Made by a program: the position numbers and the translations under genes
In this document: positions 27,038-36,563 of the stretch, one piece after another
Position numbering within the stretch: position 1 is the stretch's first letter
How the letters are laid out: every line of letters starts with the position of its first letter
NCBI RefSeq assembly: GCF_030683065.1
Contig: NZ_JAUXMX010000050.1
Coordinates: forward strand, 78,985-142,984
Length of the DNA stretch: 64,000 nucleotides
Direction of reading: 5' to 3'
Origin: Pseudomonas sp.
GTDB taxonomy: Bacteria; Pseudomonadota; Gammaproteobacteria; Pseudomonadales; Pseudomonadaceae
Notes under the pieces: model-generated
Told to the model about the DNA's origin: nothing
The model's database searches: none
Seen by the model: the letters and a program-made list of their open reading frames with translations, nothing else

Positions 27038-27360
27038 GGTGCCCTACCCTCGTTGCGAGCCGGACATTCTACCTGAGTTGCGGCCTGGATTCTCGGCGTC
27101 AACACGCGAACGCGCAGAGCCTCGCCAGAGCGCCCGAGTCGACCCGACCAGTGGAGGCCGCTCACCTCGAGAGCCGCTGAACCGCCAAAAGGACCAACGG
27201 AGCGCTGATAAAACAATGACTTACTCAGCGGCGTAAGCAAAACTCGGACATTGCGCAAATCCCTGGCACACGCACAACATGAGTTATCTGCGTTATTTAT
27301 AAAGCGCTTGTCAAGCCGTTCATGTACAATCCGCGACCAAATTAATTTTTAAATAGGTTA
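27038..27360. other. Intergenic region, no supported gene
   Basis: These 323 bases lie between divergent genes. The composition drops from GC-rich to AT-rich near 27280-27360, where the promoter of the small gene at 27361 should be. I see no RNA gene or repeat. Confidence 0.5.
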
Positions 27361-27549
27361 ATGGCCGCCATGCGTGTTAAAGCATCAAACAGCAAGCCCA
27401 AACCAGCTCCAGCCGTCGAAACCAGCGCTTCTATCGATGCGCAGATCGCCGCCTTCTTGAACTCCGGCGGTGAGATCCAGCAGATCGCCAAAGGCGTCAG
27501 TGGCCAGATTTATGGCGCGTCCAAGCAGATCACCATCGGCAAAAAATAG
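27361..27549 (+). CDS. Small conserved protein, 62 residues
   Basis: This 62-residue protein has a Lys/Pro/Ala-rich N-terminus and a conserved-looking C-terminal block (IDAQIAAFLNSGGEIQQIAKG then YGASKQITIGKK). Short proteins with this GGEIQQI block are widespread in pseudomonads without an assigned function that I know of. An internal ATG at 27370 is an alternative start. An AT-rich leader with AGGTTA lies just before the first ATG. Confidence 0.65.
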   Translation: MAAMRVKASNSKPKPAPAVETSASIDAQIAAFLNSGGEIQQIAKGVSGQIYGASKQITIGKK

Positions 27550-27686
27550 CCGAACATCACCTTAGCCCTGCAGCGCTTTGCACCCAGACAAAGCGCTGGG
27601 CTACCGTTCCATCCCCGCACCCAGCGTCAACTCCCCGCCCCTGATCAACACTGCTCAAGGCCGCAGCACAGCTGCTCAGCCTCGAT

Positions 27687-28823
27687 TCATTTCGGCTGTA
27701 AATCCAGCCGCAACAGTTGGCCTTTTGCGGCATCAGTCAGCACATACAGATAGCCATCCGGCCCTTGGCGAACATCGCGGATGCGCGCATCAAGCGGCTC
27801 CAGCAAGCGCTCCTCATGCACCACCTGATCGCCGCGCAACTCCAGGCGAATCAGCGCGCGCCCGACCAACGCCCCTATAAACAGGTTGCCTCGCCAGGCA
27901 GCGAAGCGTTCGCCGTCATAGAACGCCATGCCACTGATTGCCGGCGATTTTGCCCAGACATGGTGCGGTGATTCAGTTCCAGCGACCGCCTTGCCTTGCG
28001 CCTCCGGGATCGGCAGAAACGAATAATTCACCCCATGAGTAGCAAGTGGCCAGCCGTAGTTCTTGCCTGCTTGCGGGATATTGATCTCGTCGCCGCCGCG
28101 CGGGCCATGTTCGTGGGTCCACAACTGCCCGGTCCAGGGATTGAGCGCAGCACCTTGCTGGTTACGATGGCCGTAAGACCAGATCTCCGGCCGAACGCCT
28201 GCCTGGCCGACAAAGGGATTGTCGCGCGGGACAGCCCCGTCCGGGTGTAGACGCACCACCTTGCCTTGCAGTTTGTCGAGGTCTTGTGCGGTCGAGCGCT
28301 GGTTGTTTTCCCCCAACGCAATAAACAGAAAACCCTCGCGATCAAAGGCTAATCGCGAGCCAAAATGCACGCCACTAGACAGTTTCGGTAGCTGACGGAA
28401 GATCACTTCAAAACCGTGCAACTGGCGGTTATCCAGCGAAAGCTTAGCGCGCCCGACGGCAGTGCCCGCGTACCCAGCGTCGCCAGCCTCGGCATAGGAC
28501 AGGTACACCAGACGATCCTCGGCAAAATCAGGCGACAGCAACACATCGAGCAGCCCTCCCTGCCCCCTCGCATACACTGCAGGCACTCCGCTAATCGGCT
28601 CGGACAGGCCACCTTGCAGCGTAGCTATGCGCAAACGCCCAGGCCGCTCCGTCACCAGCACGCTTTCTCCATCAGGCAGAAAAGCCATGCTCCAGGGATG
28701 CTCCAGCCCCCCAACCAGTTGAGTGACCTGCAGGGTGCCCTGTTCGCTGGAATATTCGGCAGCCTGCGTGGTCAGCAGTACACTGGCCAGGCCCAGAATT
28801 GTCATGATGCGTATGCCCGACAT
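27687..28823 (-). CDS. PQQ-dependent aldose sugar dehydrogenase (YliI/Asd type)
   Basis: This 378-residue protein has a signal peptide (to about residue 22) and a six-bladed beta-propeller of soluble glucose dehydrogenase type: LEHPWSMAFLPDGESVLVTERPG, GGLLDVLLSPDF, the catalytic-loop His region VHFGSRLAFD, EIWSYGHRNQQG and THEHGPRGGDEIN. It oxidises aldoses in the periplasm using PQQ and calcium. It is a single gene; PQQ synthesis genes are not in the window. Confidence 0.9.
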   Translation of the reverse strand: MSGIRIMTILGLASVLLTTQAAEYSSEQGTLQVTQLVGGLEHPWSMAFLPDGESVLVTERPGRLRIATLQGGLSEPISGVPAVYARGQGGLLDVLLSPDFAEDRLVYLSYAEAGDAGYAGTAVGRAKLSLDNRQLHGFEVIFRQLPKLSSGVHFGSRLAFDREGFLFIALGENNQRSTAQDLDKLQGKVVRLHPDGAVPRDNPFVGQAGVRPEIWSYGHRNQQGAALNPWTGQLWTHEHGPRGGDEINIPQAGKNYGWPLATHGVNYSFLPIPEAQGKAVAGTESPHHVWAKSPAISGMAFYDGERFAAWRGNLFIGALVGRALIRLELRGDQVVHEERLLEPLDARIRDVRQGPDGYLYVLTDAAKGQLLRLDLQPK

Positions 28824-28926
28824 GCGTCTCTCCTTTGCTACGGATAGTGATGGGGACGAACCTTCGCATCATCCAGCAGCATTGCTCGGCCTGCAGCCTA
28901 GCCGACCACTAGCCTGACGATTGACC

Positions 28927-29649
28927 TCAATACATCGCGTAACGACGCTCGATCGCGCGGTACTCGCCATTTGCACGAATTTCAGCAAGCCCTTGATTGA
29001 AGCGATTGCGCTGGGCCTCGCGCCGGAAGCCGACCTGATAGGGGGTTGGCGCGAAGATCGAGTATTGGGCCAATGGCTGGCTGACATCGACCTGATGAAG
29101 CACCTCACGATTGAGATAGCGCAAAATTCGAATATCCGCCACCACGACCTCAATCCGCCCGCTGTAGAGCAGACGATTGCGCGCGATCTGCTGCGCCTCT
29201 TCGCGATAACGCGGGTTGCTTTGCGCCATGCGCTGAAATTCGCGACCGAGTAAAAAGCGTGCACGCTGAAATGCACTGACCGAGTAATTGCTCAGGTCGG
29301 CAATCCGCTCAATTTTGTAGTTGCGCGAGCGCAATGCCACGGCAACATTCTGGTAGTAGATGTGTGGCTGGGAATAAAAGGCCTGAATGCCGCTCAGCTC
29401 GTTAGTCGTGGCGATGGCGTCTATCTCGCTACGGCGCAGTAACCAATGCAGGCGCTCTATCGGCATATGCACGACGTCAATAGCGAAGCCGGCGTGCTTC
29501 GCAGCCGCCTCGACTATTTCATACTCCAGCCCCCGCGCTTCACCTTGAAACACGTAAGGCGGCTTGTGCGTCCCGATACCCAGACGCAGCGGCTCCGCCA
29601 TGGCCGAGAAACTGAACCAGAGCAGCACTACTCCCAACATCCATTGCAT
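28927..29649 (-). CDS. Periplasmic solute-binding protein, family 3
   Basis: This 240-residue protein has a signal peptide (to about residue 18) and a bilobed family-3 binding domain starting GIGTHKPPYVFQGEARGLEYEIVEAAAKHAG. No permease or ATPase gene is adjacent, so it may be an orphan binding protein or supply a distant transporter. Similar stand-alone proteins are frequent in Pseudomonas. A second protein of this class occurs at 54220. Ligand unknown. Confidence 0.75.
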   Translation of the reverse strand: MQWMLGVVLLWFSFSAMAEPLRLGIGTHKPPYVFQGEARGLEYEIVEAAAKHAGFAIDVVHMPIERLHWLLRRSEIDAIATTNELSGIQAFYSQPHIYYQNVAVALRSRNYKIERIADLSNYSVSAFQRARFLLGREFQRMAQSNPRYREEAQQIARNRLLYSGRIEVVVADIRILRYLNREVLHQVDVSQPLAQYSIFAPTPYQVGFRREAQRNRFNQGLAEIRANGEYRAIERRYAMY

Positions 29650-29921
29650 GCCAGCATCCTTCGTTCAGCAGGCTTGTAGCATACACAAGCCTGCCTAAAC
29701 TTCCGACCTGCGCGCACTGGTTATGGTGCAGAGCCCAGGCGCCGCCAACCGCGAGCAATCACCGAGATAGATTGAGCGGGATTCGCCGCGGCATAGTCAC
29801 TCCAGTCTAGACTCAGGGGCCATATAGATATCGGGCGCCGTCATCGGGCGACTCGCAGTAAATAAGCATTTTTCAAAATATCTTAGCCCTCAAAATGAAT
29901 CGCCATTGCTGGAGAAACACC

Positions 29922-30902
29922 ATGCTCAAAGCCGAATACCAAACTCGCGGACCGGTGCCGCAGGACGTGATCGATGCAGTCGAGCTACACCTGCCGGCCC
30001 CTGCAGCAGGCCAGGTGCGGATCAAGGTGGAGGCCGCGCCGATCAACCCATCCGACGTCCTCACCCTGACCGGTGAGTACGGCATGCTGCCACCGCTGCC
30101 GGCAATTGGCGGCAACGAAGGTGTTGGCCGTATCGAGGAAGTCGGCCCCGAGGTGAGTAACCTCAAGGTTGGCCAACTGGTACTGCTACCAGTCGGGTGC
30201 GGCACCTGGGTCAGTCACCTGAACGCACCCGCAAACAAACTGATTGCATTGCCGGAGGGGGATCCCCAGCAATTGGCGATGCTAACCGTCAATCCGCCGA
30301 CCGCCTCCTTGCTGCTCAGCCAGTTTGTCGACCTCAAACCCGGTGACTGGGTGATCCAGAACGCCGCCAACTCGGGCGTCGGCAGCTACTTGATCCAGCT
30401 AGCCAAGCTGCGCGGCTTCAAGACCATTAACGTGGTGCGCCGCGAATCGGCAGTGGCGGGCGTACAAGCCGAAGGCGGCGATGTGGTGCTCGTGGATGGG
30501 CCAGACCTGGCCAAGCGCGTACGCGCAGCCACTGGCGGCGAGCAAGTACGCCTGGGTATCGACGCAGTGGGCGGTCCGTCCACCGACAACCTGGCCGCAA
30601 GCCTCAGCGAGGGCGGGGTGCTGGTCAACTACGGCATGATGAGTCGCCAGCCGTGTCAGGTCTCACCGGCTTCCTTCGTGTTCCGCGACGTAAGCCTGCG
30701 CGGCTTCTGGCTGGCCAAGTGGTTCCAGAATGCCACCCCGGCCGAGCAGATGAAGGTGTTTGGTGAGCTGATCCAGCTGATCGCCAGCGGCAAGCTGCGC
30801 ACCCACGTGGCAGCCACCTATGACGTCAGCCAGATCAAACAAGCGGTAGCAGCGGCCGCCAGTGGCGAGCGTGACGGCAAGATACTGATCGTACCTAAAT
30901 AA
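29922..30902 (+). CDS. MECR-like 2-enoyl thioester reductase (MDR family)
   Basis: The ATG at 29922 follows GGAGAAACACC and gives 326 residues. Similarity to mitochondrial MECR/Etr1 is visible through INPSDVLTLTGEYG, PAIGGNEGVG, VIQNAANSGVGSYLIQLAKLRG, INVVRR, and VSLRGFWLAKW. It has the Rossmann NADP site but no zinc ligands. MECR enzymes reduce trans-2-enoyl-CoA/ACP in fatty-acid synthesis. In bacteria the physiological substrate may be an enoyl-CoA or a quinone-like compound. It is monocistronic. Confidence 0.8.
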   Translation: MLKAEYQTRGPVPQDVIDAVELHLPAPAAGQVRIKVEAAPINPSDVLTLTGEYGMLPPLPAIGGNEGVGRIEEVGPEVSNLKVGQLVLLPVGCGTWVSHLNAPANKLIALPEGDPQQLAMLTVNPPTASLLLSQFVDLKPGDWVIQNAANSGVGSYLIQLAKLRGFKTINVVRRESAVAGVQAEGGDVVLVDGPDLAKRVRAATGGEQVRLGIDAVGGPSTDNLAASLSEGGVLVNYGMMSRQPCQVSPASFVFRDVSLRGFWLAKWFQNATPAEQMKVFGELIQLIASGKLRTHVAATYDVSQIKQAVAAAASGERDGKILIVPK

Positions 30903-30989
30903 CGCCGCAGAACAGCGCATATGCAGCCTGCTGCGACCGACTGCACCAGCCCGGCAGGCTGCACACCAAACACCAAACACCCGCGGTCA

Positions 30990-31015
30990 ATGGTGCGCGC
31001 GGCGCACCCTACGTC
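30990..31015. repeat. Copy of the GGTGCGC-GGCGCACCCTAC intergenic repeat
   Basis: GGTGCGCGCGGCGCACCCTAC is a near-palindromic motif that also occurs at 14934-14952 and several times at 53757-54112. It is non-coding and lies between convergent genes. Confidence 0.6.
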
Positions 31016-31044
31016 TGCGCACGCGGACCATTGATACTGAAATA

Positions 31045-31065
31045 CGCCCGGACGCAATCCGGGCG
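31045..31065 (-). terminator. Possible terminator of the helicase gene
   Basis: CGCCCGGA and TCCGGGCG form an eight-pair stem with a five-base loop, seven bases past the helicase stop. On the minus strand it is followed by TATTTCAG, a weak U-tract. Confidence 0.4.
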
Positions 31066-31071
31066 ACACAA

Positions 31072-32424
31072 TCACTCAGCCGCAGGGGCACGACGCTTGA
31101 GCGGAGCCAAACCGTCCTGGCTGACCAACTCCGGCGCTGCGACCTTGGGTTTATTGATGGTATTGCGCTTGCTTGGCGCCTTGGCCGCAGGCTTCTTCGC
31201 GACCAGCTTCTTGCCGGTCTTGGGGTCGATCTTTTTCTTCTTCGGCCCCACCGCCTTGCCGGATGCCTTGAGGTTCTTCGGCCCCTGGTAGATGCCTTTC
31301 ATGTCCTTGATATTGCGCCGCTCGAAACGCTGCTTGAGGTAGCGTTCGATGCTCGACATCAGGCTCCAGTCGTTGTGGCAAATCAGCGAAATCGCCAGAC
31401 CTTCAGCTCCCGCGCGACCGGTACGACCAATGCGGTGTACGTACTCGTCGCCCGAACGCGGCATGTCGAAGTTGATCACCATATCCAGGCCATCGACATC
31501 CAGACCACGCGCAGCCACGTCGGTGGCCACCAGGATTTTTACCGCGCCCTGCTTGAGACGATCAATGGCCAGCTTGCGATCTTTCTGGTCCTTCTCGCCG
31601 TGCAGTACGAATACCTTGAAATCGTGGGCTACCAACTTGCCATACAGGCGGTCGGCCTGCACCCGAGTGTTGGTGAAGATGATCGCCTTCTCGTAGGTCT
31701 CATTGGTCAACAGCCACTCGACCATGCGCTCTTTGTGATGGTTATGGTCGGCAGTGATGATTTGCTGGCGCGTGCCTTCATTGAGCTGGCTGACGCGGTT
31801 GAGTTGCAGGTGCTCGGGCTCTTTGAGCACCTTGGCGACGATCTCGCGCAGGCCTGCACCACCGCTGGTCGCGGAGAACAGCAGGGTCTGGCGCCCGGCA
31901 TTGCACAGCTCACTCAAGCGTTGCACATCTTCGGCAAAACCCATGTCAAGCATACGGTCAGCTTCGTCGAGCACCAGCACTTCCACTTCATCGAGCAGCA
32001 GGTTACCGGCGTTGGCGTGCTCGATCAGGCGACCCGGCGTACCAATCAGGATATCAACCCGACGCAGCATCGCGGCCTGCATCTTGAAATCCTCACCACC
32101 GGTGATCAAACCGGCCTTGAGGAAGGTGAACTGGGCAAAACGCTCGACTTCCTTTAGGGTTTGCTGGGCCAGCTCACGGGTGGGCAACATAATCATCGCG
32201 CGCACGCTCATGCGCGGCGAGGAAGCACCATCACCCAGCAGGCGATTGAGCATCGGCAGGACAAAGGCTGCCGTCTTGCCGCTGCCAGTTTGTGCCGTGA
32301 CCCGCAAATCCTGCCCTTGCAGCGCCAGCGGAATAGCCGCCAGCTGCACTGGAGTGGGCTCGGTAAAGTTCAGCGCAGCCACGGCTTTCAGCAGACGTTC
32401 ATGCAGGGCGAATTGGGAAAACAC
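31072..32424 (-). CDS. DEAD-box RNA helicase (SrmB-like)
   Basis: This 450-residue protein has the full DEAD-box set: Q motif (FTEPTPVQ), motif I AQTGSGKT, Ia PTRELAQ, GG, Ib TPGRL, II VLDEADRMLD, III SAT, IV IIFTNT, V ATDVAARGLD and VI HRIGRTGR. A Lys/Ala/Pro-rich basic tail (about 375-450) follows, as in SrmB and RhlE, which help ribosome assembly and mRNA decay. Length is close to E. coli SrmB (444). Which paralogue it is cannot be settled without comparison. Confidence 0.9.
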   Translation of the reverse strand: MFSQFALHERLLKAVAALNFTEPTPVQLAAIPLALQGQDLRVTAQTGSGKTAAFVLPMLNRLLGDGASSPRMSVRAMIMLPTRELAQQTLKEVERFAQFTFLKAGLITGGEDFKMQAAMLRRVDILIGTPGRLIEHANAGNLLLDEVEVLVLDEADRMLDMGFAEDVQRLSELCNAGRQTLLFSATSGGAGLREIVAKVLKEPEHLQLNRVSQLNEGTRQQIITADHNHHKERMVEWLLTNETYEKAIIFTNTRVQADRLYGKLVAHDFKVFVLHGEKDQKDRKLAIDRLKQGAVKILVATDVAARGLDVDGLDMVINFDMPRSGDEYVHRIGRTGRAGAEGLAISLICHNDWSLMSSIERYLKQRFERRNIKDMKGIYQGPKNLKASGKAVGPKKKKIDPKTGKKLVAKKPAAKAPSKRNTINKPKVAAPELVSQDGLAPLKRRAPAAE

Positions 32425-32598
32425 GGAGGTAACCTCGACGAAAAACGGAAATCAGCTGCATAGCGTAACGTTTTCCTGCGCCGGGGCCGAATTTCTTTGC
32501 AAAGACCCGCAGAGAGCAGGCCCCTCGACAGGTGAACGAACCCCCATCAAAGCACTCAAATCAGGCACTACAACCGTGCCAAACACCCGGAGATTTGC

Positions 32599-33015
32599 AT
32601 GAGCAACCCGTCTCGCGCCTTACTCATCTGCAGCGGCCTGGCCATCGCCCTGGCCACGCAGAGCGCCTTCGCCGCACCGAAACACGATAACCCTGGCAAA
32701 CATGGCGCGGGCCATGACGACAATGTCAGTCTCCACCTCAGTGGTCCCAGCATCGATATCGGCCGCGTACGCATCGTACTGGGCGACAATCGGCAACTGA
32801 TCGGCTCGACCAGCGCATTGCCGCCAGGCATCGCCAAGAACCTGGCCCGTGGCAAACCACTGCCACCCGGTATCGCCAAGAACTTCGACGGCCGCATTGC
32901 CAGCCAACTGCCACGCTATGACGGCTATGAGTGGAAACAAGCCGGTACCGATGTGGTGCTGGTGGCAATCGCCACCGGGATCATCTACGAAGTGCTGAGC
33001 AACGTACTGGACTGA
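32599..33015 (+). CDS. CigR/RcnB-family exported protein
   Basis: This 138-residue protein has a signal peptide (to about residue 26), a His/Gly-rich segment, two copies of LPPGIAKN separated by ARGKP, and a C-terminal YEWKQAGTDVVLVAIATGIIYEVL block. The LPPGIxKxLxRGxPLPPG pattern matches the CigR/RcnB family of small periplasmic proteins. CigR is an anti-virulence factor in Salmonella; here the role is unknown. Its last 31 bases overlap the convergent cupin gene. Confidence 0.8.
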   Translation: MSNPSRALLICSGLAIALATQSAFAAPKHDNPGKHGAGHDDNVSLHLSGPSIDIGRVRIVLGDNRQLIGSTSALPPGIAKNLARGKPLPPGIAKNFDGRIASQLPRYDGYEWKQAGTDVVLVAIATGIIYEVLSNVLD

Positions 33016-33683
33016 TCTGTCACACCCGCATCGAGCAGATGGCCAACCTTTACATAAATCAGGCAACCCTCACGGGAAAACGGCGCATGCGTTGACCCGT
33101 GTGGGCTGCGCAGCCAGGTGCCGGCAGGATAATCGCCGAACTCATCCTGAAACACCCCTTCCAGGACCAGGATTTCTTCCCCGCCAAGATGCCGATGCGC
33201 ACTGAACTGGGTGCCAGGCGCCCAGCGCACCAGCGCCGTGTGCACCGTAGCGAAGCTGTCCAGTGGCAATACGCTCAAGCCTGGCACCAGGCCTGGCCGC
33301 CAATCGGCTTTGTGGGTATCAATGCGCAGCGCCTGCTGATCCTGCGGCTCCTGGTAGCAGAGCTTGACGAACAACAGGCAACCCTCCGGGCTGGACGGTG
33401 CATGGCTGCTGCCCGGCGGATTCTTCAGCCAATAGCCTTCCGGATAGGCGCCATGTTCATCGGCGAAGACCCCGTCGAGTACCAGAATCTCCTCGCCGCC
33501 CGGATGCAGATGGCTACGAAATTGCGCACCTGGCGCATACCGTACGACTGACGTGGTGCGCCCGCTTTCCGCGGCAAAACGCTCCAGTGGACGCCGTTCA
33601 ACGCCAGGTAATGGTGAAGCCTGCCAGTCGATAGCCCGAGTATCGAGCACCACCCGCCGGCTCAGGTCAGCATTGATCTGCAT
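32985..33683 (-). CDS. Tandem ChrR-type cupin protein
   Basis: The ATG at 33683 follows AGGAGGCGAC and gives 232 residues made of two homologous ChrR-like cupin domains. Each has HxHxGGEEILVL then GVFxDExGxYPxGxWLRxPxGS followed by a metal-ligand His. ChrR cupins are Zn-binding anti-sigma domains that sense singlet oxygen or peroxide, but no zinc-finger N-terminal domain or sigma gene is adjacent, so this may be a metal-dependent enzyme or oxidation sensor. The 3' end overlaps cigR by 31 bases. Confidence 0.8.
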   Translation of the reverse strand: MQINADLSRRVVLDTRAIDWQASPLPGVERRPLERFAAESGRTTSVVRYAPGAQFRSHLHPGGEEILVLDGVFADEHGAYPEGYWLKNPPGSSHAPSSPEGCLLFVKLCYQEPQDQQALRIDTHKADWRPGLVPGLSVLPLDSFATVHTALVRWAPGTQFSAHRHLGGEEILVLEGVFQDEFGDYPAGTWLRSPHGSTHAPFSREGCLIYVKVGHLLDAGVTDQSSTLLSTS

Positions 33684-33694
33684 GTCGCCTCCTG

Positions 33695-34585
33695 TCATAT
33701 GTGCCGCTGTTTGATCAGCAGCCGCGCACTGTCCCAACCGACCAGCAGCACCGCCAGCCAGATCGGCAGGTACGTCAGCCACTGCTGGGCATTGAAGCTT
33801 TCGCCAAGAAACAGCAGTGCCACCAAAAACAGCAGCACCGGCTCAACGTAACTGAGAATGCCAAACAGCCCCAGTGGCAACAACCGGCTGGACGCCATCA
33901 TCGCGGCAAACGCCAGGGCACCAAGCAAGCCCAGGCCAGGCAATAGCCACCACAATTGCGGCACTTGAGCGAACACCGCCACCGGCCCCCAGGCGACGAT
34001 CAGCCACACCGCCAGAGGCGCCAGCACCAGCATTTCCAGAATGAATCCGGACAAGGCATCCAGGCGCATCCAGCGGCGCAACATAAAGTACGGGGGATAA
34101 CCCAGCGCGGTTACCAGGGTAATCCAGGAAAAATTCTGCAGCCGCCAGAGCTCATGCAGCACACCGAGCAACGCACAGCACACTGCCAACTGCTGCAGCG
34201 GGCGCAAACGCTCGCCGTAGAAAACCCGCCCGGCCAGCACCATTGCCAGAGGCAACAAAAAATAACCCAGCGACACATCCAGCATGTGCCCGGCCAACGG
34301 CGCCCAGACGAACAAGGCCCACTGCACGCCAATCAATGCTGCCGAGAGTGGCAAGGCTGCCAGCAATAACGGCTCATGGCGCAGACGGCCAATGGCCGAC
34401 GCCAACACCGTCCATTGTTGAGTCACGGCGACCATCAGCAACACCGCAGGGATCGACCACAGCACACGCTGGGCGAACACCTGCACACCATCCAGCGGCG
34501 CCAGTTGCTGCACATAGCCAGGAATAAGCGCAAACAGCAAAGAGGCACCAACCGACAGCGACACCCCACGCCCGGACAACTTCAT
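33695..34585 (-). CDS. rarD: EamA-type transporter RarD
   Basis: From the ATG overlapping the previous stop by four bases, this is a 296-residue, ten-helix DMT-superfamily protein. The order and motifs (LLFALIPGYVQQL, VFAQRVLWSIPAVLL, FVWAPLAGHMLDVSLGYFL, LGLFGILSYVEPVLLFLVALLF) match RarD. The substrate is unestablished; the E. coli relative was linked to chloramphenicol sensitivity. It is the second gene of a two-gene unit with another EamA transporter. Confidence 0.85.
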   Translation of the reverse strand: MKLSGRGVSLSVGASLLFALIPGYVQQLAPLDGVQVFAQRVLWSIPAVLLMVAVTQQWTVLASAIGRLRHEPLLLAALPLSAALIGVQWALFVWAPLAGHMLDVSLGYFLLPLAMVLAGRVFYGERLRPLQQLAVCCALLGVLHELWRLQNFSWITLVTALGYPPYFMLRRWMRLDALSGFILEMLVLAPLAVWLIVAWGPVAVFAQVPQLWWLLPGLGLLGALAFAAMMASSRLLPLGLFGILSYVEPVLLFLVALLFLGESFNAQQWLTYLPIWLAVLLVGWDSARLLIKQRHI

Positions 34586-35457
34586 CGCATCTCCTTCGCC
34601 GCGTATAACTGCCGGCTGCCGAACCGGGTCAACAGCAGAGAACTGGCAATCACCGCACCGCCCAGACTCAACCGCAAAAGATCGGCATCGTGGTTCCACA
34701 ATAATAAATTGACCAACAGACCCGCTGGCACCAAGGCATTATTCATGACCGCCAGGGTGCCACCATCGACCAGGCTCGCGCCTTTGTTCCACCAGTAAAG
34801 ACCAAGCCCGGATGCCACCATACCGAGCCAAACCAGGACCCACCACTGACTGGCGCTAGTGGGTAAGCGGGCGGCGTTACCGAACAGCAAGAAGGCCGGC
34901 AAGGCGATGACCAAGGCACCCAGGTAGAAGTAGCCGAAGCGCTGGTACTGCGGAATGTCCGAGGGATGCCGGACAAGCAAATGCTTGTAGAACACCTGCC
35001 CGGCGGCAAACGTGGCGTTGGCGATCTGCAGCAGGAAGAAACCGATATAAAAGTCCGTACCGGGCTGGTCGTAGCGAATAATCGCTGCACCCGCCACGGC
35101 GACTAATGCGGCAAGCAACGCCCAGGGATTGAAACGCCGATTGAAGGCATCCTCGATCAGGGTCACATGCAACGGCGTAAGAATGGTGAACAGCAGCACT
35201 TCCGGCACGGTCAGCACACTGAAACTCAGGTACAGACAGACATAGGTGACGCCGAACTGCAGCGCGCCAATCAACAGCATGCCGCGCATGAACGCTGGCG
35301 CCACGCCATGCCAGCGGGTCAACGGCAGAAACACCAGACCGGCAATCAGCACCCGTGTCAGCACGGCAAAATAACTGTCCACTTGGCCGGCCAGGTACTC
35401 GCCGATCAGGCTGAAAGAAAAAGCCCAGAGCAGGGTCACAATTAGCAGATAACGCAT
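34582..35457 (-). CDS. EamA/DMT family transporter
   Basis: The ATG at 35457 follows GGAGGTGGTG and gives 291 residues with ten membrane helices in two EamA repeats (ending near 140 and 285). DMT proteins of this type export amino acids or related metabolites, often described as carboxylate/amino acid/amine transporters. It is coupled to rarD by an ATGA overlap. The substrate cannot be inferred. Confidence 0.8.
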   Translation of the reverse strand: MRYLLIVTLLWAFSFSLIGEYLAGQVDSYFAVLTRVLIAGLVFLPLTRWHGVAPAFMRGMLLIGALQFGVTYVCLYLSFSVLTVPEVLLFTILTPLHVTLIEDAFNRRFNPWALLAALVAVAGAAIIRYDQPGTDFYIGFFLLQIANATFAAGQVFYKHLLVRHPSDIPQYQRFGYFYLGALVIALPAFLLFGNAARLPTSASQWWVLVWLGMVASGLGLYWWNKGASLVDGGTLAVMNNALVPAGLLVNLLLWNHDADLLRLSLGGAVIASSLLLTRFGSRQLYAAKEMR

Positions 35458-35657
35458 CACCACCTCCAATTGGGCGGCGAGCTTAACAGGCGGGCGGTAA
35501 AAATATTGAGCGTCGTCGCGAGGCTGCCTGCAAGCGGTCGCGACTGGACGTGCAGCGCGGGGCTAGAAGCGCTTATTGCGCTCAATCACGCTGCGTGGGA
35601 CATACACCGCGCAGAAACCCGAGCCGCCGCGCGCCTGGAGGTGGGGCTTGCGCAACC

Positions 35658-36548
35658 TCAGCGCTGCTCAACTTCCATATCCGGCTGCACGCCATCGCCG
35701 CCTCGCAGCAGGCTGCGCAGCTGTTCGTCATGCTGATCGTCAGCGCCGGACTGATCGATAATGATCTCCACCCGACGATTCAACGCCCGATTTTCCGGCG
35801 TGTCGTTGTCCGCTCGCGACCGGGTATCGGCAAAGCCGCGCAGACTCATACGCGCTGGCGACACCTGGGGGTTGAACAGCAGGGCATTGGTCACCGCCGA
35901 CGCTCGCGCGGCAGACAGATCCCAGTTGGAATTGAAACGCGCCGTACTGATAGGAATGTTGTCGGTATGACCCTCAATGGCCAGCTCGCCAGGAATAGTC
36001 ACCAGAGCATCGGAGATACGCATCAGCAGGTCTTCAAACTCCGGCGTCAGCTCTGCCGATCCGGAAGAAAATGAACCCTTTTCTTCGACCCGCAGAATAA
36101 TCCGCCGATTCTCCTCAAGCAGTTGCATGCGCCCGGCCTGAAGTTCTTCGTTGAGAATTTGCTGCAGCTGCTCAGTGCTTTCCTTGACTTGCTCCTGGGC
36201 CATGCGCTCCTTCTCAGCCTCGGCATCCACCTCACCGCGCAGGGTATCGAGCTGCGGATCCTGAGTGGTGGTCTGCTGACGCACCTGATCCACTGGCGTC
36301 GGTTCAGGCTTACCCGGAGAGAACTTGTCAAACACGGCACTGGTACCCATCGGCACCTCAAGCGCCGGCACATCACGCTGCACGCCAAACGCCTTGGACA
36401 GCTCACCAGCAATCTGTTTGAAGCGCATCGCGTCAATTTCGGAAAAAGACAGCAACAACACGAAAAAACACATCAGCAGCGACATCAAGTCGGCAAAAGT
36501 CATCACCCAGGCCGGAATACCAGCGGGAGCCTCGTCATCATCACTCAT
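35658..36548 (-). CDS. PomB-like flagellar stator protein (MotB family)
   Basis: This 296-residue protein has a single N-terminal membrane helix with the ion-binding Asp in WVMTFADLMSLLMCFFVLLLSF (Asp20), a plug/linker region rich in Gln/Glu, and a C-terminal OmpA-type peptidoglycan-binding domain (IEGHTDNIPI, NWDLSAARA, NRRVEIII). The cytoplasmic start and TFADLMSLL motif match PomB of sodium-driven stators more than proton MotB. It follows the PomA-like gene with a 15-base gap. Other flagellar genes are absent here. Confidence 0.85.
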   Translation of the reverse strand: MSDDDEAPAGIPAWVMTFADLMSLLMCFFVLLLSFSEIDAMRFKQIAGELSKAFGVQRDVPALEVPMGTSAVFDKFSPGKPEPTPVDQVRQQTTTQDPQLDTLRGEVDAEAEKERMAQEQVKESTEQLQQILNEELQAGRMQLLEENRRIILRVEEKGSFSSGSAELTPEFEDLLMRISDALVTIPGELAIEGHTDNIPISTARFNSNWDLSAARASAVTNALLFNPQVSPARMSLRGFADTRSRADNDTPENRALNRRVEIIIDQSGADDQHDEQLRSLLRGGDGVQPDMEVEQR

Positions 36549-36563
36549 ATTTCAGGCACTCGT

